DNA of 64,000 bases from an uncultured Lachnospiraceae bacterium. Its GTDB lineage: Bacteria > Bacillota > Clostridia > Lachnospirales > Lachnospiraceae. The notes under the pieces are model-generated. The model was not told the DNA's origin. It ran no database searches and saw nothing but the letters and a program-made list of their open reading frames with translations. Location of the stretch: the NCBI GenBank assembly GCA_905199445.1, contig CAJKGK010000004.1:1-64000 (forward strand), in the 5' to 3' direction. Shown here one piece after another: positions 26,360 to 35,779 of the stretch (position 1 is its first letter; each line of letters opens with the position of its first letter). A program made the position numbers and the translations under genes.

Positions 26360-27742
26360 TTATGCCTGTCCCAGATGCCGCATCTGCCTGCCGATGAATA
26401 TTACAGTTGTCACAAAGGCGATAAAATCGGCGATGGGACCTGCAAACATAATACCGTTAATTCCAAAAAACAAAGGCAGAATCAGAATCAGAGGAATCAA
26501 AAAAATAACCTGTCTGGTTAAAGATAAAAAGACCCCTTTTGCGGCTTTTCCGATGGCTGTAAAAAAGTTGGAAGAAATCAGCTGGACACCGTTGACAATA
26601 ACCATAAACAGGAAAATCCGCATAAATTTAACGGCAAACTCAAAGTATTCAGGACTTCCGGTTCCAAAAACCGAAATAATAGGCTTTGGAAAAACTTCAA
26701 ACAAAATAAAGCCAATCACCGAAACAGCAAGATTACACTGAATCGCCAGCCTGTAAATATGCCGCACACGGTCATATTTTCCGGCACCATAATTAAAACC
26801 AATAATCGGCTGAGCTCCCTGGGAGATACCGATAATAACCGCAAGCAGTATGGCATTGGTTTTCATAACAATGCCTGCGCTGGCCAGGGGAATTTCACTT
26901 CCATAGACGGAAAGAGCGCCATAATATGTCAGAGAATTATTCAGTACAATCTGTACCAGAGTAATCGCCAGCTGATTAAAGCTGTTGCTCAGTCCCAGAG
27001 AGGCAATGGTCAGACATACCCTGGCTCTCGGCCGAAAGTGCCCCAGTTTCAAATGAATATGTTTAAACCTGGGAATATAAGTAAGGGCCACAACGCATGA
27101 GGCAATCTGCCCGATAATGGTTGCCCAGGCAGCACCTGCGATTCCCATTTTAAAAACAAAAATAAACAGCGGGTCAAGAATCGTATTAATGACTGCCCCG
27201 ACTAACATACAGGCCATGGAAAATTTAGGACTTCCATCCGCACGGGCCAGATTGCTCATGCCGTTACAAAGAATCAGAAAAGGCATACCAATGGCTGTAA
27301 TCTTGGTATAAGTCATGGCATAGGGTAAAACTTCTTTTGTGGAACCAAAAATATGAAGTAAAGGTTCCAGAAAAATCTGAATAAAAATAAAATATATAAT
27401 GCCGCCGATCACCATCATGGCAATGGCATTGCCGGTGGACTGCTGGGCTTTTTCCTTATTGCCCGCTCCCAGTTCCAGAGAAAATCGGGCTGCGCCGCCG
27501 ATGCCGATGAGTAAAGCAATAGCCAGACATATTGTCACAAGCGGATAGGATACATTGGTCGCCGCATTTCCCAGATAGCCCACACCCTGTCCGATAAAAA
27601 TCTGATCCACAATATTATAAAGTGAGCTGACAAGCATTGCAATAATGCTGGGAATCGCATAGGCCTTTAAAAGTTTAGACAAAGGCTCATATCCCAGAGG
27701 ATTTTTCTCCTCCGTGTGCTGTTTTTTTAGTGTTTTCTCCAT
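26360..27742 (-). CDS. MATE-family multidrug efflux transporter (MarR-linked)
   Basis: The 460-residue membrane protein has 12 hydrophobic segments in two homologous halves and MATE features such as the opening AIPSIIAMLVSSLYNIVDQIFIGQG (two segments) and GISQGAQPIIGFNYGA in the second half. It exports drugs or cationic compounds using Na+ or H+. The frame is open to 27748; ATG at 27742 has AGGAG at proper distance, while the earlier ATG abuts it. The gene overlaps the end of the MarR gene by 56 bases, so the pair is one operon controlled by the palindromes at 28.2 kb. Confidence 0.9.
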   Translation of the reverse strand: MEKTLKKQHTEEKNPLGYEPLSKLLKAYAIPSIIAMLVSSLYNIVDQIFIGQGVGYLGNAATNVSYPLVTICLAIALLIGIGGAARFSLELGAGNKEKAQQSTGNAIAMMVIGGIIYFIFIQIFLEPLLHIFGSTKEVLPYAMTYTKITAIGMPFLILCNGMSNLARADGSPKFSMACMLVGAVINTILDPLFIFVFKMGIAGAAWATIIGQIASCVVALTYIPRFKHIHLKLGHFRPRARVCLTIASLGLSNSFNQLAITLVQIVLNNSLTYYGALSVYGSEIPLASAGIVMKTNAILLAVIIGISQGAQPIIGFNYGAGKYDRVRHIYRLAIQCNLAVSVIGFILFEVFPKPIISVFGTGSPEYFEFAVKFMRIFLFMVIVNGVQLISSNFFTAIGKAAKGVFLSLTRQVIFLIPLILILPLFFGINGIMFAGPIADFIAFVTTVIFIGRQMRHLGQA

Positions 27743-28178
27743 TCTCATTCTCCTCTTTTGTCATAATCAATATTGCCTGATTTCCCACACGTTCCAAAAG
27801 CTTCAAAAAAAGCTGTTCCTCCTGAGGGGTAAAGATTTCCCGGATCCTTGTATGCCACTCATGAATAATTTCCAAAATCTTCACATTAGCTTTTTGAGCC
27901 CTTTCGGTAGGATAAAGGCGGCAGGTACGCTTATCCATCGGATTCGACCTTTTTTCTATAAAGCCTTCCTGCTCCAGCCGAATCAAAGCCCTTGTAATAT
28001 TACTGGGATTCAGATAAAACAGACTTATGAACTGATCCTGAGTAATCCCAGGATTTTGACAAATCTCAATAATATACATATACTGACTGCTGTTTAGTCC
28101 AATTCCCGCCAACTGTTTATCCAGATACATTTTTGTATAGCGATCCCCTATACTTAACCACTTCACCATACTTTCCAT
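27687..28178 (-). CDS. MarR-family transcriptional regulator
   Basis: The 163-residue winged-helix protein has LNSSQYMYIIEICQNPGIT-type and FYLNPSNITRALIRLEQEGF (recognition helix) segments and the wing SNPMDKRTCRLYPTERA. It would repress the MarR-MATE operon until a ligand binds. ATG at 28178 was chosen because GGTGGTG lies 7 bases upstream. An unusual 56-base overlap with the MATE gene means tight translational coupling. The tandem palindromes just upstream are very likely its operators. Confidence 0.88.
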   Translation of the reverse strand: MESMVKWLSIGDRYTKMYLDKQLAGIGLNSSQYMYIIEICQNPGITQDQFISLFYLNPSNITRALIRLEQEGFIEKRSNPMDKRTCRLYPTERAQKANVKILEIIHEWHTRIREIFTPQEEQLFLKLLERVGNQAILIMTKEENENGENTKKTAHGGEKSSGI

Positions 28179-28211
28179 TTTCTTCACCACCTTCACAAAA
28201 AGTACAGGCTT

Positions 28212-28263
28212 ATTATACGTCAAAAACATTGCGCGCGCAATATATAGTTTGCGCGCGCAATGT
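28212..28263 (-). promoter_or_regulatory. MarR promoter with tandem GC-rich palindromic operators, also a likely terminator
   Basis: Two perfect 12-bp palindromes TTGCGCGCGCAA (28229-28240 and 28249-28260) lie 20 bp apart centre to centre. Together they form a 15-bp perfect inverted repeat (28226-28240 with 28249-28263). On the minus strand TTGCGC (28235-28240) and TATAAT (28212-28217) are 17 bases apart, so one palindrome covers the -35. The repeat, read as RNA from the ABC operon upstream, is a GC-rich hairpin followed by five T, i.e. a terminator. Both roles are inferred from sequence. Confidence 0.82.
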
Positions 28264-28282
28264 CTTATACGGTGACTGCATA

Positions 28283-30970
28283 TTATTCAGTTCTCAATCC
28301 ATCCAGAATGTTTTCCTTTCTCAGTTTTCCAAAGGAATAAAACATGGCAATACCTATAATAACCAGCAGCAATATCAGGGCAATCACAATCTGCGCGGTC
28401 GGTATCACAAAACCCATACTAAAGGAAGTGCTCATAATTTTATTTTCAAGCCAGACAAAAAACAGCCCAATAGGAAGCCCATACAGCAATGTTTTAAGTC
28501 CATAAAAAAGACTTTCATAGACAAGCATCCGGTAAAAAGCGGCGGGCTCCATACCTACGGATTTAAGCATTGCAAATTCTCTGCGGCGCAGCTCGATCCC
28601 GGTAGATACGGTATTTAAAATGTTGGCAACACAAATCAGCGTCATAAGAACCATAAAGCCATAACAGAAAACCTGAAACACGGTCAGCAGCGCCCGGTCA
28701 CTCTGAGCACTTTCCCACTGAGAATAATAGCTTCTGACATAGGACGTATAATCTTCTGTCAAAGAACGCATATAATCCGTCAAATCCTGAGGATGGTCGC
28801 TGGTCATATAAACCTGGGTAAGTGATGTTTGAAGCAGATCCTCCATAGATGTCCGATATGCAATGGTCGCCATATTCTCATCCAGGGTAAACACTGCCAG
28901 AGGGGCCCCGATATAGCCCACATCATAATATCCCATGGGATATTCAGAAACAGAAGCACTGACATAAAGCGGCGGTGTATCCGTTACACTCACTTCTGTA
29001 TAATCATCCCCGGATTCATTATAAATAAAATCATTGATTACAAAATTTAAAATGTCATCCCGTACCACATCTGCTACCTGCAGTTTTGTCCATTTATAAT
29101 TGTCGTTAAACTGCTGCGTGTGGACAACAATCACCGGAATCTGCCCGCTATCTGTCATTTTCATATCTTCAGCCGTAAGCGTAAGTCCCAGCTGCTCCAG
29201 ATAATCATTCATCGAATGTTCATCCATTCCGATAAGATCAAGGGCCAATGTATCCATCCCATAATTGCCGCTATAAATCTGATCAATATAGGCTCTGTAA
29301 TCATCAGACAGGATTTTTTCAACCGTTTCCGAAGCCAGCTGTATATCTTTGCCTGAAAACGTTGTCATCACTGTATAATCCTTCACATACGCATTATCCA
29401 CGCAAAGTTCAACCCCTTTTTGGGTATACAGGGCGCCTTCATCTTTTTCTCTTGTATTCAGAGTCGCTGACACATCATACTTTGTCTGATCCCCGGTCAT
29501 CCCAAAGCTTGTCTCCATAATATCCACGTAGCCGCTGATACTGATAAACAAGGCAAGGCTGCAGGTCAGCGCAATCACGGTGGCCCGATACCCCTTTTTA
29601 TTTCGCTTAAGATTTTTAAGAGCAATGGTGCCATTAAATCCAAACAGCAGACGGGTCAAACGGGAAGTTTTGATCTGACGCCGGGTCAGGCGGATATCGT
29701 TGCTTTGACGAATGCCGTCAATCGGTGATATTCTTGAAGCCCGCAGTGCAGGAACCCATGCGGATATTAAAATTGTCAGTATCGCCAGCACAGCTGCCCC
29801 CACCAGTGCCCCAGGTGTCACAATCAGGCGCATGGGGACATTGATCCCCATCAGCTGCTGAATCAAAGGATTCACACAGGCAAAGGTTACCGCCATTCCC
29901 GCAGTCCCCCCAATCAGTCCCAAGGGGATACTGATCATGCCGATCATGGCACCTTCATACAGCACCGAATAGCGTTTCTGCTGCTTTGTGGCGCCGATGC
30001 TGGAAAGCATCCCCAGCTGCCGGCTCCGCTCGGACAGAGAAATGGCAAAGGCATTATAAATCAGAGATACAGATCCCAGCACAATAATCACGATCAGCAG
30101 CGCGGCCATAGAAATCATCATCATATTGATGCCACTGTCCGGCGTAATACCACTGACATTCAGAAGTTCGCCATTAATCTGAGCCTGAGCATTTAGTGTA
30201 TCAGCCATCATTTCAATGTTATTATACACATCCATGTCAAGGCCGTCATAAAGGACCTGGACATTGACCGGTGATTCCCCCCATTGACTGTCATCCATCC
30301 ATGTAATTGCAGGATACCCTGGGGACCAGGAATAATCCCCCGGCACAGATTCAATAAAACCTACAATGGTATAGGTTTTCTCAATTCCATAAGACGCATA
30401 GCTTTCGATTATATTGCCATCGCCATCAGTCATCAGACTATCAACATTAGACAGTGTTTCTCCATCTTCAAAATTTTTACATACCCTTTTTCCAAGGCTT
30501 ACAGTCATGGAATCACCAATCTTATAGATATTGTCATTCACCCGGTTAAACTGCTGGGCAATTATGATCTCCTGATCGTTTTCCGGAAGTCGTCCCTCTG
30601 ACAGCCGGATGGAGGACTGCGTCATTTTTGTATCATCATAAGCCTCAACAAAGAAATACGGCCGCCGTGGATCTCCATTTTCCCCTGCCTCATTGGGGAC
30701 AAATCCCAGTACACTGTACAGGCCCACAGATGCAATGTCAGGGTCATCTTTTAAAGTCTGAACATTTTCCATTGTCACATCCATAAATCTGGCATGCCAG
30801 TTTCCGCTTTCTTCAATGGCAATCCGCCGGAACAAATCCATGAAAGAGACAATGGACGTGAAGACCGCCGTAAGCATGGCCACGGAAATGATGGCCCCGA
30901 AAATGGTCACCAGTGTCCGTTTCTTATTTTTCATCATATATCTCCATGTCAGCTGACGGATAATTTTCAT
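28283..30970 (-). CDS. MacB/FtsX-type ABC transporter permease
   Basis: The 895-residue protein has an N-terminal helix, a large extracytoplasmic domain (about 45-270), three helices with a FtsX domain (about 280-420, LSERSRQLGMLSSIGATKQQ), a second long extracytoplasmic domain, and a final FtsX domain (about 770-890, ELRRREFAMLKSVGMEP). This is the architecture of mechanotransmission or antimicrobial-peptide ABC systems. It overlaps the ATPase gene by 4 bases. There is no Bce-type two-component system next to it, so control is unknown. Confidence 0.9.
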   Translation of the reverse strand: MKIIRQLTWRYMMKNKKRTLVTIFGAIISVAMLTAVFTSIVSFMDLFRRIAIEESGNWHARFMDVTMENVQTLKDDPDIASVGLYSVLGFVPNEAGENGDPRRPYFFVEAYDDTKMTQSSIRLSEGRLPENDQEIIIAQQFNRVNDNIYKIGDSMTVSLGKRVCKNFEDGETLSNVDSLMTDGDGNIIESYASYGIEKTYTIVGFIESVPGDYSWSPGYPAITWMDDSQWGESPVNVQVLYDGLDMDVYNNIEMMADTLNAQAQINGELLNVSGITPDSGINMMMISMAALLIVIIVLGSVSLIYNAFAISLSERSRQLGMLSSIGATKQQKRYSVLYEGAMIGMISIPLGLIGGTAGMAVTFACVNPLIQQLMGINVPMRLIVTPGALVGAAVLAILTILISAWVPALRASRISPIDGIRQSNDIRLTRRQIKTSRLTRLLFGFNGTIALKNLKRNKKGYRATVIALTCSLALFISISGYVDIMETSFGMTGDQTKYDVSATLNTREKDEGALYTQKGVELCVDNAYVKDYTVMTTFSGKDIQLASETVEKILSDDYRAYIDQIYSGNYGMDTLALDLIGMDEHSMNDYLEQLGLTLTAEDMKMTDSGQIPVIVVHTQQFNDNYKWTKLQVADVVRDDILNFVINDFIYNESGDDYTEVSVTDTPPLYVSASVSEYPMGYYDVGYIGAPLAVFTLDENMATIAYRTSMEDLLQTSLTQVYMTSDHPQDLTDYMRSLTEDYTSYVRSYYSQWESAQSDRALLTVFQVFCYGFMVLMTLICVANILNTVSTGIELRRREFAMLKSVGMEPAAFYRMLVYESLFYGLKTLLYGLPIGLFFVWLENKIMSTSFSMGFVIPTAQIVIALILLLVIIGIAMFYSFGKLRKENILDGLRTE

Positions 30971-31686
30971 ACCCCCACCTCCGGTACAAACTCTCTGTGC
31001 AGCGGACTGCGAAGAGATTCATCCCTTGTAATCCGTCCATCCTCAATATTAATGATTCTGTCGGCCTGAAGGGCAATTTTTTCATCGTGAGTAATGACAA
31101 TCAATGTCTGATTGTATTTTCGGTTGGACAATTTCAGCAGTTCCACAATCTCGCTGCTGTTTTTCCGATCCAGGTTACCTGTGGGCTCATCGGCAAGTAC
31201 AAGGGCCGGATGGGTAACCAGCGCCCGCCCGATGGATACCCTTTGCTGCTGTCCGCCGGAAAGCTGATTCGGCAGGTGCTTCATCCGCATTTCCATCCCC
31301 AGCGTACGAATCAGCTCTCTCACATAATCCGAATCTGCCTTCTGGCCATCCAAAAGCAGGGGAAGCATCATATTTTCCTCTACATCCAGCACAGGAATCA
31401 GGTTATAAAACTGATAGATCAAACCGATCTGACGGCGTCTGAAAATGGCCAGCTTTGTTTCATTTAATTCATAAATATCCGTACCATCGATAATAACCTT
31501 GCCCTCTGTCGGCACATCCACACCGCCCAGAATATGTAAAAGGGTAGACTTTCCAGATCCTGACGGGCCTGTAATAGCCACAAATTCTCCCCTGTTCACA
31601 GAAAAGGAAACATCATTAAGCGCCTGAACCCGTGTTTCTCCCTTTCCATATATTTTTGTCAGATGACTGACCTCTAATATTTTCAT
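30967..31686 (-). CDS. ABC transporter ATPase, MacB/LolD-type
   Basis: The 239-residue ATPase has Walker A GPSGSGKST, Q-loop QFYNLIP, signature LSGGQQQRVSIGRAL and Walker B LVLADEPTGNLD, typical of the LolD/MacB family. It powers the FtsX-type permease encoded immediately downstream. AAGGAGG precedes the ATG. The upstream region holds ATGACAA/TTGTCAT and a possible -10. Confidence 0.92.
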   Translation of the reverse strand: MKILEVSHLTKIYGKGETRVQALNDVSFSVNRGEFVAITGPSGSGKSTLLHILGGVDVPTEGKVIIDGTDIYELNETKLAIFRRRQIGLIYQFYNLIPVLDVEENMMLPLLLDGQKADSDYVRELIRTLGMEMRMKHLPNQLSGGQQQRVSIGRALVTHPALVLADEPTGNLDRKNSSEIVELLKLSNRKYNQTLIVITHDEKIALQADRIINIEDGRITRDESLRSPLHREFVPEVGV

Positions 31687-31759
31687 GGATAATCCTCCTT
31701 ATCATTTCTTTTGATAATTTTTTTGAATGATTTCTTAACTATACATACACTATAATCTC

Positions 31760-31803
31760 ATTATATGACCGTCCAGTGACATTTAAAATGACAAAATTGT
31801 CAT
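31760..31803 (-). promoter_or_regulatory. Possible promoter and dyad of the MacB-like ABC operon
   Basis: On the minus strand TATAAT (31760-31765) has no good -35. The dyad ATGACAA-AA-TTGTCAT (31788-31803) overlaps and lies upstream of the expected -35 place, so a regulator may act here. Confidence 0.35.
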
Positions 31804-31822
31804 ATTTGCATCACACCATGGC

Positions 31823-31869
31823 TTGACAGCTGTTTTTTTTCAGTATATACTTAACATTGTTAAGTATAT
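31823..31869 (+). promoter_or_regulatory. MarR-FUSC promoter with 25-bp perfect palindrome
   Basis: TTGACA (31823-31828) and TATACT (31846-31851) are 17 bases apart. A perfect palindrome, ATATACTTAACA-T-TGTTAAGTATAT (31845-31869), covers the -10 and the start point. It is a very likely operator of the MarR protein encoded 58 bases downstream. Confidence 0.82.
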
Positions 31870-31926
31870 TTTAATTGTTTAGCATCCATTAAATGAGGTT
31901 ACAGGCCGATCCACAGGAGGTTGATC

Positions 31927-32370
31927 ATGGACGATCGTTTTGACTGGCTGACCATGAGCCAGTTTATGCAAAAAATTCACTACTTTTCCAGAAATATGCT
32001 GGCCCCACAGAAAAAGGCAACCTTAACTGGCAGTGAAATCGAAATTCTGTCTCTGCTTTATATGGAGCAGGCGCTGACCCCCATTGCTTTGAGCAGAAAA
32101 ACCGGACGTAAAATGGAATCTGTCAGCCGGACATTAAAATCACTGTCCAAAAATCATTTAATCCAAAAGCAAAAATGTCCCGAAGACGAACGCAGCTATC
32201 GGATCTGGCTTACAGATGAAGGAAATGCGGAGTTAAACCAAAACTATATCTACATTTTGGGACCACTTTATCATTTGGCCAGACAGATGGGACCGGATTT
32301 TGACCAGCTGATCAGGCTGATCACCCAGGCCGATACGTTTATCGAAAACATGAATAAGGAGGAATCTTGA
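31927..32370 (+). CDS. MarR-family transcriptional regulator of the FUSC gene
   Basis: The 147-residue winged-helix protein has LTGSEIEILSLLYMEQALTP, the recognition segment ALSRKTGRKMESVSRTLKSL, and a wing CPEDERSYRIWLTDEG. I chose ATG at 31927, 6 bases after AGGAGG, rather than TTG at 31921. It is followed with no gap by the FUSC-family gene, so it most likely controls that exporter and itself through the palindrome upstream. Confidence 0.88.
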   Translation: MDDRFDWLTMSQFMQKIHYFSRNMLAPQKKATLTGSEIEILSLLYMEQALTPIALSRKTGRKMESVSRTLKSLSKNHLIQKQKCPEDERSYRIWLTDEGNAELNQNYIYILGPLYHLARQMGPDFDQLIRLITQADTFIENMNKEES

Positions 32371-33441
32371 TTGAAATTTTACGATGCTCTTCAGCTGAAT
32401 CCATCAGACTTAAAAGAAAAAATCAAGGCTTCAGGCAGCCGGAAAGAAAAAATTCACTATCAGCTGGCGCTGATTATCCGGGCCATTCTTTTAGTAATTT
32501 TCTCCGTTGTTTTTATCGCCGGACTAAACATGGTCTTTGGCAATGAAAACGGCGCCATGTCTGTTGTGATCTTTTGTGTCCTTTTAAGTATACGATTTAT
32601 TGATCTGGGTTATCAGATTAGCCATTCTCTGATTAACCTTGCCATTTCTTTTGCCATACTGCTTATATCACCTCTGCTGATGCAGGCCGTACCTCCGGTC
32701 ATTGGTTTTATCATTAATTTTGTATCCATTATGCTGATCACTTTTATGGTGTGCGACCAGCCCGAAATGGGCAACGGCGGTCTTTTTCTTTTTGGCTATG
32801 TCTTTCTTTCCGGAAACCCCGTTACCGGAGCCTCCTTTATTAACCGTGCCCTGCTTACATTCACCGGCTATGCCATCTGTGGCGCCATTTTATTTATGAA
32901 ACATCGTCATAAAAATAAAGGACTTTCTTTTAGAAAAATTGTCAGCCGTTTTGACATTCACGCCCCAAAAAGCCAGTGGCAGATTCAGCTGGCCCTGGGC
33001 ATGAGCCTTTTATTTCTCCTTGGCCGTATATTTAATATTGACCGTTTTATGTGGATGGGTTTTGCCTGCGCCTCCATGCTGTCTGCATGGCCCATGGATA
33101 TGAAGTGGCGCCCATTGGACAGAGCCGCTGGGGTTATTATCGGGTCCCTTCTTTTCTGGATCATTTACACCATCACACCTGCAAACATGCAGTTTCTTTA
33201 CGGACCAGTCTCCGGACTTTGCCTGGGCTTTTGTGCAACCTACCGCGCCAAAACCGTTTTCAACTGTTTCGGTGCCCTTTTGGCAGCCACTTCGATTTAC
33301 GGTTCCGGAGGTGCTGTAGAACTGCGTATCTTTAATAACCTGATCGGTATACTGTTTGGATTTTTATTTTTCTACTTCTTCCAGAAAATTATGGTTGACC
33401 GAATCTTTACCCGTCAGCCGCTGTCGGAAGATCCGTGCTGA
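32371..33441 (+). CDS. FUSC-family membrane protein (putative aromatic acid exporter)
   Basis: The 356-residue protein has two blocks of hydrophobic segments (about 32-175 and 207-342), the repeat arrangement of FUSC/aromatic-acid-exporter proteins; MKWRPLDRAAGVIIGSLLFW is a typical second-block motif. It starts at a TTG directly after the MarR stop, with AGGAGG 8 bases upstream; no ATG start fits. It probably exports aromatic or fusaric-acid-like compounds. MarR linkage supports an induced detoxification role (inference). Confidence 0.75.
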   Translation: MKFYDALQLNPSDLKEKIKASGSRKEKIHYQLALIIRAILLVIFSVVFIAGLNMVFGNENGAMSVVIFCVLLSIRFIDLGYQISHSLINLAISFAILLISPLLMQAVPPVIGFIINFVSIMLITFMVCDQPEMGNGGLFLFGYVFLSGNPVTGASFINRALLTFTGYAICGAILFMKHRHKNKGLSFRKIVSRFDIHAPKSQWQIQLALGMSLLFLLGRIFNIDRFMWMGFACASMLSAWPMDMKWRPLDRAAGVIIGSLLFWIIYTITPANMQFLYGPVSGLCLGFCATYRAKTVFNCFGALLAATSIYGSGGAVELRIFNNLIGILFGFLFFYFFQKIMVDRIFTRQPLSEDPC

Positions 33442-33470
33442 TTAAACAGCTTATCCTCATATGAAAAATT

Positions 33471-33540
33471 AAAAATTGCGTTTATAAGTCAAAGGATGCA
33501 TCCACATGTCCCCTTCACTCATAAACGCAATTTTTTCTTT
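33471..33540. terminator. Bidirectional terminator between FUSC and glnQ-like genes
   Basis: A perfect 15-bp inverted repeat (33471-33485 with 33521-33535) contains AAAAATTGCGTTTAT and its complement. T-runs follow on both strands. The loop is 35 bases long. Confidence 0.78.
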
Positions 33541-34220
33541 TAATCCTTAATTTTTCCCCCTTCAACGGTGAGAATCCGATCAGAAACAGCTTTCACAAAA
33601 GGAATATCATGGCTGATAATCAAAATTCCCATACCTGCAGAGGCCAGATCCCGTATGATCCTGGTCATCTCCTTTGTTGTCTCCGGATCCAGAGCCGCCG
33701 TGGGTTCATCAAAACATAAAAGTTTTGGATTGGTCACACAGGATCGGGCTATGGCAACCCGCTGTTTCTGGCCCCCGGACAGCTCGTAGGGCCGCTGGGC
33801 TGCCTTATCGGAAATCCCCAGGGTTTCCAGCATTTCCATGGCCAGAGTCCGGGCACTGTCTACATCCATCCTGTGAACCTGAGTCAAAGCCAGTGTAATA
33901 TTTTTAAGCACCGTCATATGGGGAAATAAATGATAGCTCTGAAAAACCATCCCCAGATTTTTGCGAATCTCAAATAACGCATCCTTTGATGCCCATGTCA
34001 TACGGCCATCTTTTTCCTCACATATGAATCTGCCGTCAATGGCAATACTGCCCTGATCCGGCCGCTCCAGTCCTGTAATGCAGCGGATGATCGTGGTTTT
34101 GCCTGCACCGGACTGTCCCAGAAGAGAGACGATCTCTCCCTGATCCACATCAAAGTTTATATCCTGAAGGACTTTATTGCCTTTAAAAGCCTTATATAAG
34201 CCTCTTACCGTCAGAAGCAT
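33540..34220 (-). CDS. Polar amino acid ABC importer ATPase (GlnQ-type)
   Basis: The 226-residue ATPase has Walker A GQSGAGKTT, signature LSGGQKQRVAIARS and Walker B LLCFDEPTAALDPE, characteristic of the polar amino acid family. I took ATG at 34220, with GAGGAG 8 bases upstream, over a GTG three codons earlier. It is the last gene of a binding protein-permease-ATPase operon; its ribosome site lies in the permease stop region. Confidence 0.9.
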   Translation of the reverse strand: MLLTVRGLYKAFKGNKVLQDINFDVDQGEIVSLLGQSGAGKTTIIRCITGLERPDQGSIAIDGRFICEEKDGRMTWASKDALFEIRKNLGMVFQSYHLFPHMTVLKNITLALTQVHRMDVDSARTLAMEMLETLGISDKAAQRPYELSGGQKQRVAIARSCVTNPKLLCFDEPTAALDPETTKEMTRIIRDLASAGMGILIISHDIPFVKAVSDRILTVEGGKIKD

Positions 34221-34225
34221 CACTG

Positions 34226-34876
34226 TCACTCCTCATAATATACTTTCTTTTCTGCCACATTTAACAGCTTTGTAATCACAGCCGTGAGTATAAGATAGAT
34301 CACACCGACAACAATATACGGCATAATGGTTACATCCCGCGTGGATATACTCTTGGCAATTTTAAAGATTTCCGTCAGCCCCAGAGCATATACAAGTGAT
34401 GTATCCTTAATCAGTGTAATAATCTCATTTCCAATGGAGGGCAGTGTCCGCTTGACAACCTGAGGCATCACGATCTTCATGGTAATCTGAGGTCCGGAAA
34501 AGCCCAGCAGCGTAGCCGCCTCCAACTGTCCCTTTTCCACAGACTGAATACCGGATCTAAAAATTTCTGCAAAATATGCGGCATAATTGATAATAAAGGC
34601 AAAAAATACATAAGGCAGCCTTGTACGGCCAAAAAGCTGTATTCCCACAGCCGGAAGGCCAAAAAAGATGAGAAACATCTGTAAAAGCAAAGGGGTTCCC
34701 CTCAGTACCCATGTATAAAAACCGGATATGCCTCTTAAAGCACGGATTTTTGAAACTCTGCAAAGGGCAATCAGCACCCCCAGAGGAATAGAGGCCACCA
34801 GCGTTACCACAAAGGTTCCCAGCGTTACCCCCAGCCCCTCCATAATCTGAGGAAAGATTTTAATAATATAATCCAT
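34226..34876 (-). CDS. Polar amino acid ABC importer permease
   Basis: The 216-residue permease has five hydrophobic segments, WVLRGTPLLLQMFLIFFGLP (the HEHQ-family hallmark RGTPLL-Q) and the EAA-like loop QLEAATLLGFSGPQ. It forms the channel of a glutamine/cystine/arginine-type importer with the neighbouring genes. The gap to the binding-protein gene is 22 bases. Confidence 0.92.
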   Translation of the reverse strand: MDYIIKIFPQIMEGLGVTLGTFVVTLVASIPLGVLIALCRVSKIRALRGISGFYTWVLRGTPLLLQMFLIFFGLPAVGIQLFGRTRLPYVFFAFIINYAAYFAEIFRSGIQSVEKGQLEAATLLGFSGPQITMKIVMPQVVKRTLPSIGNEIITLIKDTSLVYALGLTEIFKIAKSISTRDVTIMPYIVVGVIYLILTAVITKLLNVAEKKVYYEE

Positions 34877-34898
34877 GTCTCCACTCCAGCCTTCTCAA

Positions 34899-35732
34899 CT
34901 ATTTAACAATATCCGCACCAAACCACTTTGTGGAAATCTCTGCCGCAGTGCCGTCGGCTTTCAGTGCCTTGACAGCCCCATTAATGGCATCGCACAGCGC
35001 CTGATCCCTGACACCGATTCCGTATTCTTCTGATCCGAAATTCTCGTCAAGAATCACATACTGAGAGGGATCATCCTTGTGGGAGATCACATACTCTAAA
35101 AGTACACTGTCCGCAACAACGGCATCGGAACGACCGGCTTCCATATCCATAATTGCCATATCATTGGTAGCAAATTCCGCAATACTGAACGTCGAAGACA
35201 CCTGGGGCATCGCTGCCATAGCTTCTATGGCACTGGATTCAGCCTGAGCAGCCACCGTCTTTCCGGCCAGATCTGCAAGAGAGGTAATCCCTGAATCCGC
35301 CATTACACAGACAACCTGTTTATTATCCAGATAAGGCTCCGTAAAAATTACCCCCTTATCTTTGCGTTCCTCAGTGATGGTATAGCCGTTCCAGAGAACA
35401 TCCACATTCCCCTGCATCAGTTCCTGTTCTTTCATCGACCAGTCAATTGTCTGAAATTCCACTTCCACACCCAGCTTTTCCCCAACCGCTTTGGCAAGAT
35501 CAATATCAAAGCCGGCAAGATCATTATTTTCATCTAAAAATCCCATTGGAGCAAACGTGTCATCCACACCGATGATCAGCCGATCATACCCCAGATCGGA
35601 AACTGCCGCCTCACTTTGTGTGCTGCCCTGGGTACCATCACCATTACTGTCTGCATCTGCAGACGCCGTCTTACAGGCGGCCAAGGATGCTGTCATTGCT
35701 GCTGCCAAAAATAATACTGTAAACTTTTTCAT
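34899..35732 (-). CDS. Polar amino acid ABC importer binding lipoprotein
   Basis: The 277-residue protein has a lipoprotein signal (LFLAAAMTASLAAC, lipid Cys 20), a short linker, then SBP_bac_3 segments FAPMGFLDENNDLAGFDIDLA, DVLWNGYTITEERK and GVRDQ. It binds a polar amino acid outside the cell. In amino acid binding proteins Asp and Arg residues of the DIDLA and SxxR motifs bind the ligand backbone. The exact ligand is unclear. AGGAGG lies before the ATG. Confidence 0.9.
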   Translation of the reverse strand: MKKFTVLFLAAAMTASLAACKTASADADSNGDGTQGSTQSEAAVSDLGYDRLIIGVDDTFAPMGFLDENNDLAGFDIDLAKAVGEKLGVEVEFQTIDWSMKEQELMQGNVDVLWNGYTITEERKDKGVIFTEPYLDNKQVVCVMADSGITSLADLAGKTVAAQAESSAIEAMAAMPQVSSTFSIAEFATNDMAIMDMEAGRSDAVVADSVLLEYVISHKDDPSQYVILDENFGSEEYGIGVRDQALCDAINGAVKALKADGTAAEISTKWFGADIVK

Positions 35733-35779
35733 ATCTATCTCCTCCTGTCTGACACACTACATTCAACTAATACTTTACT

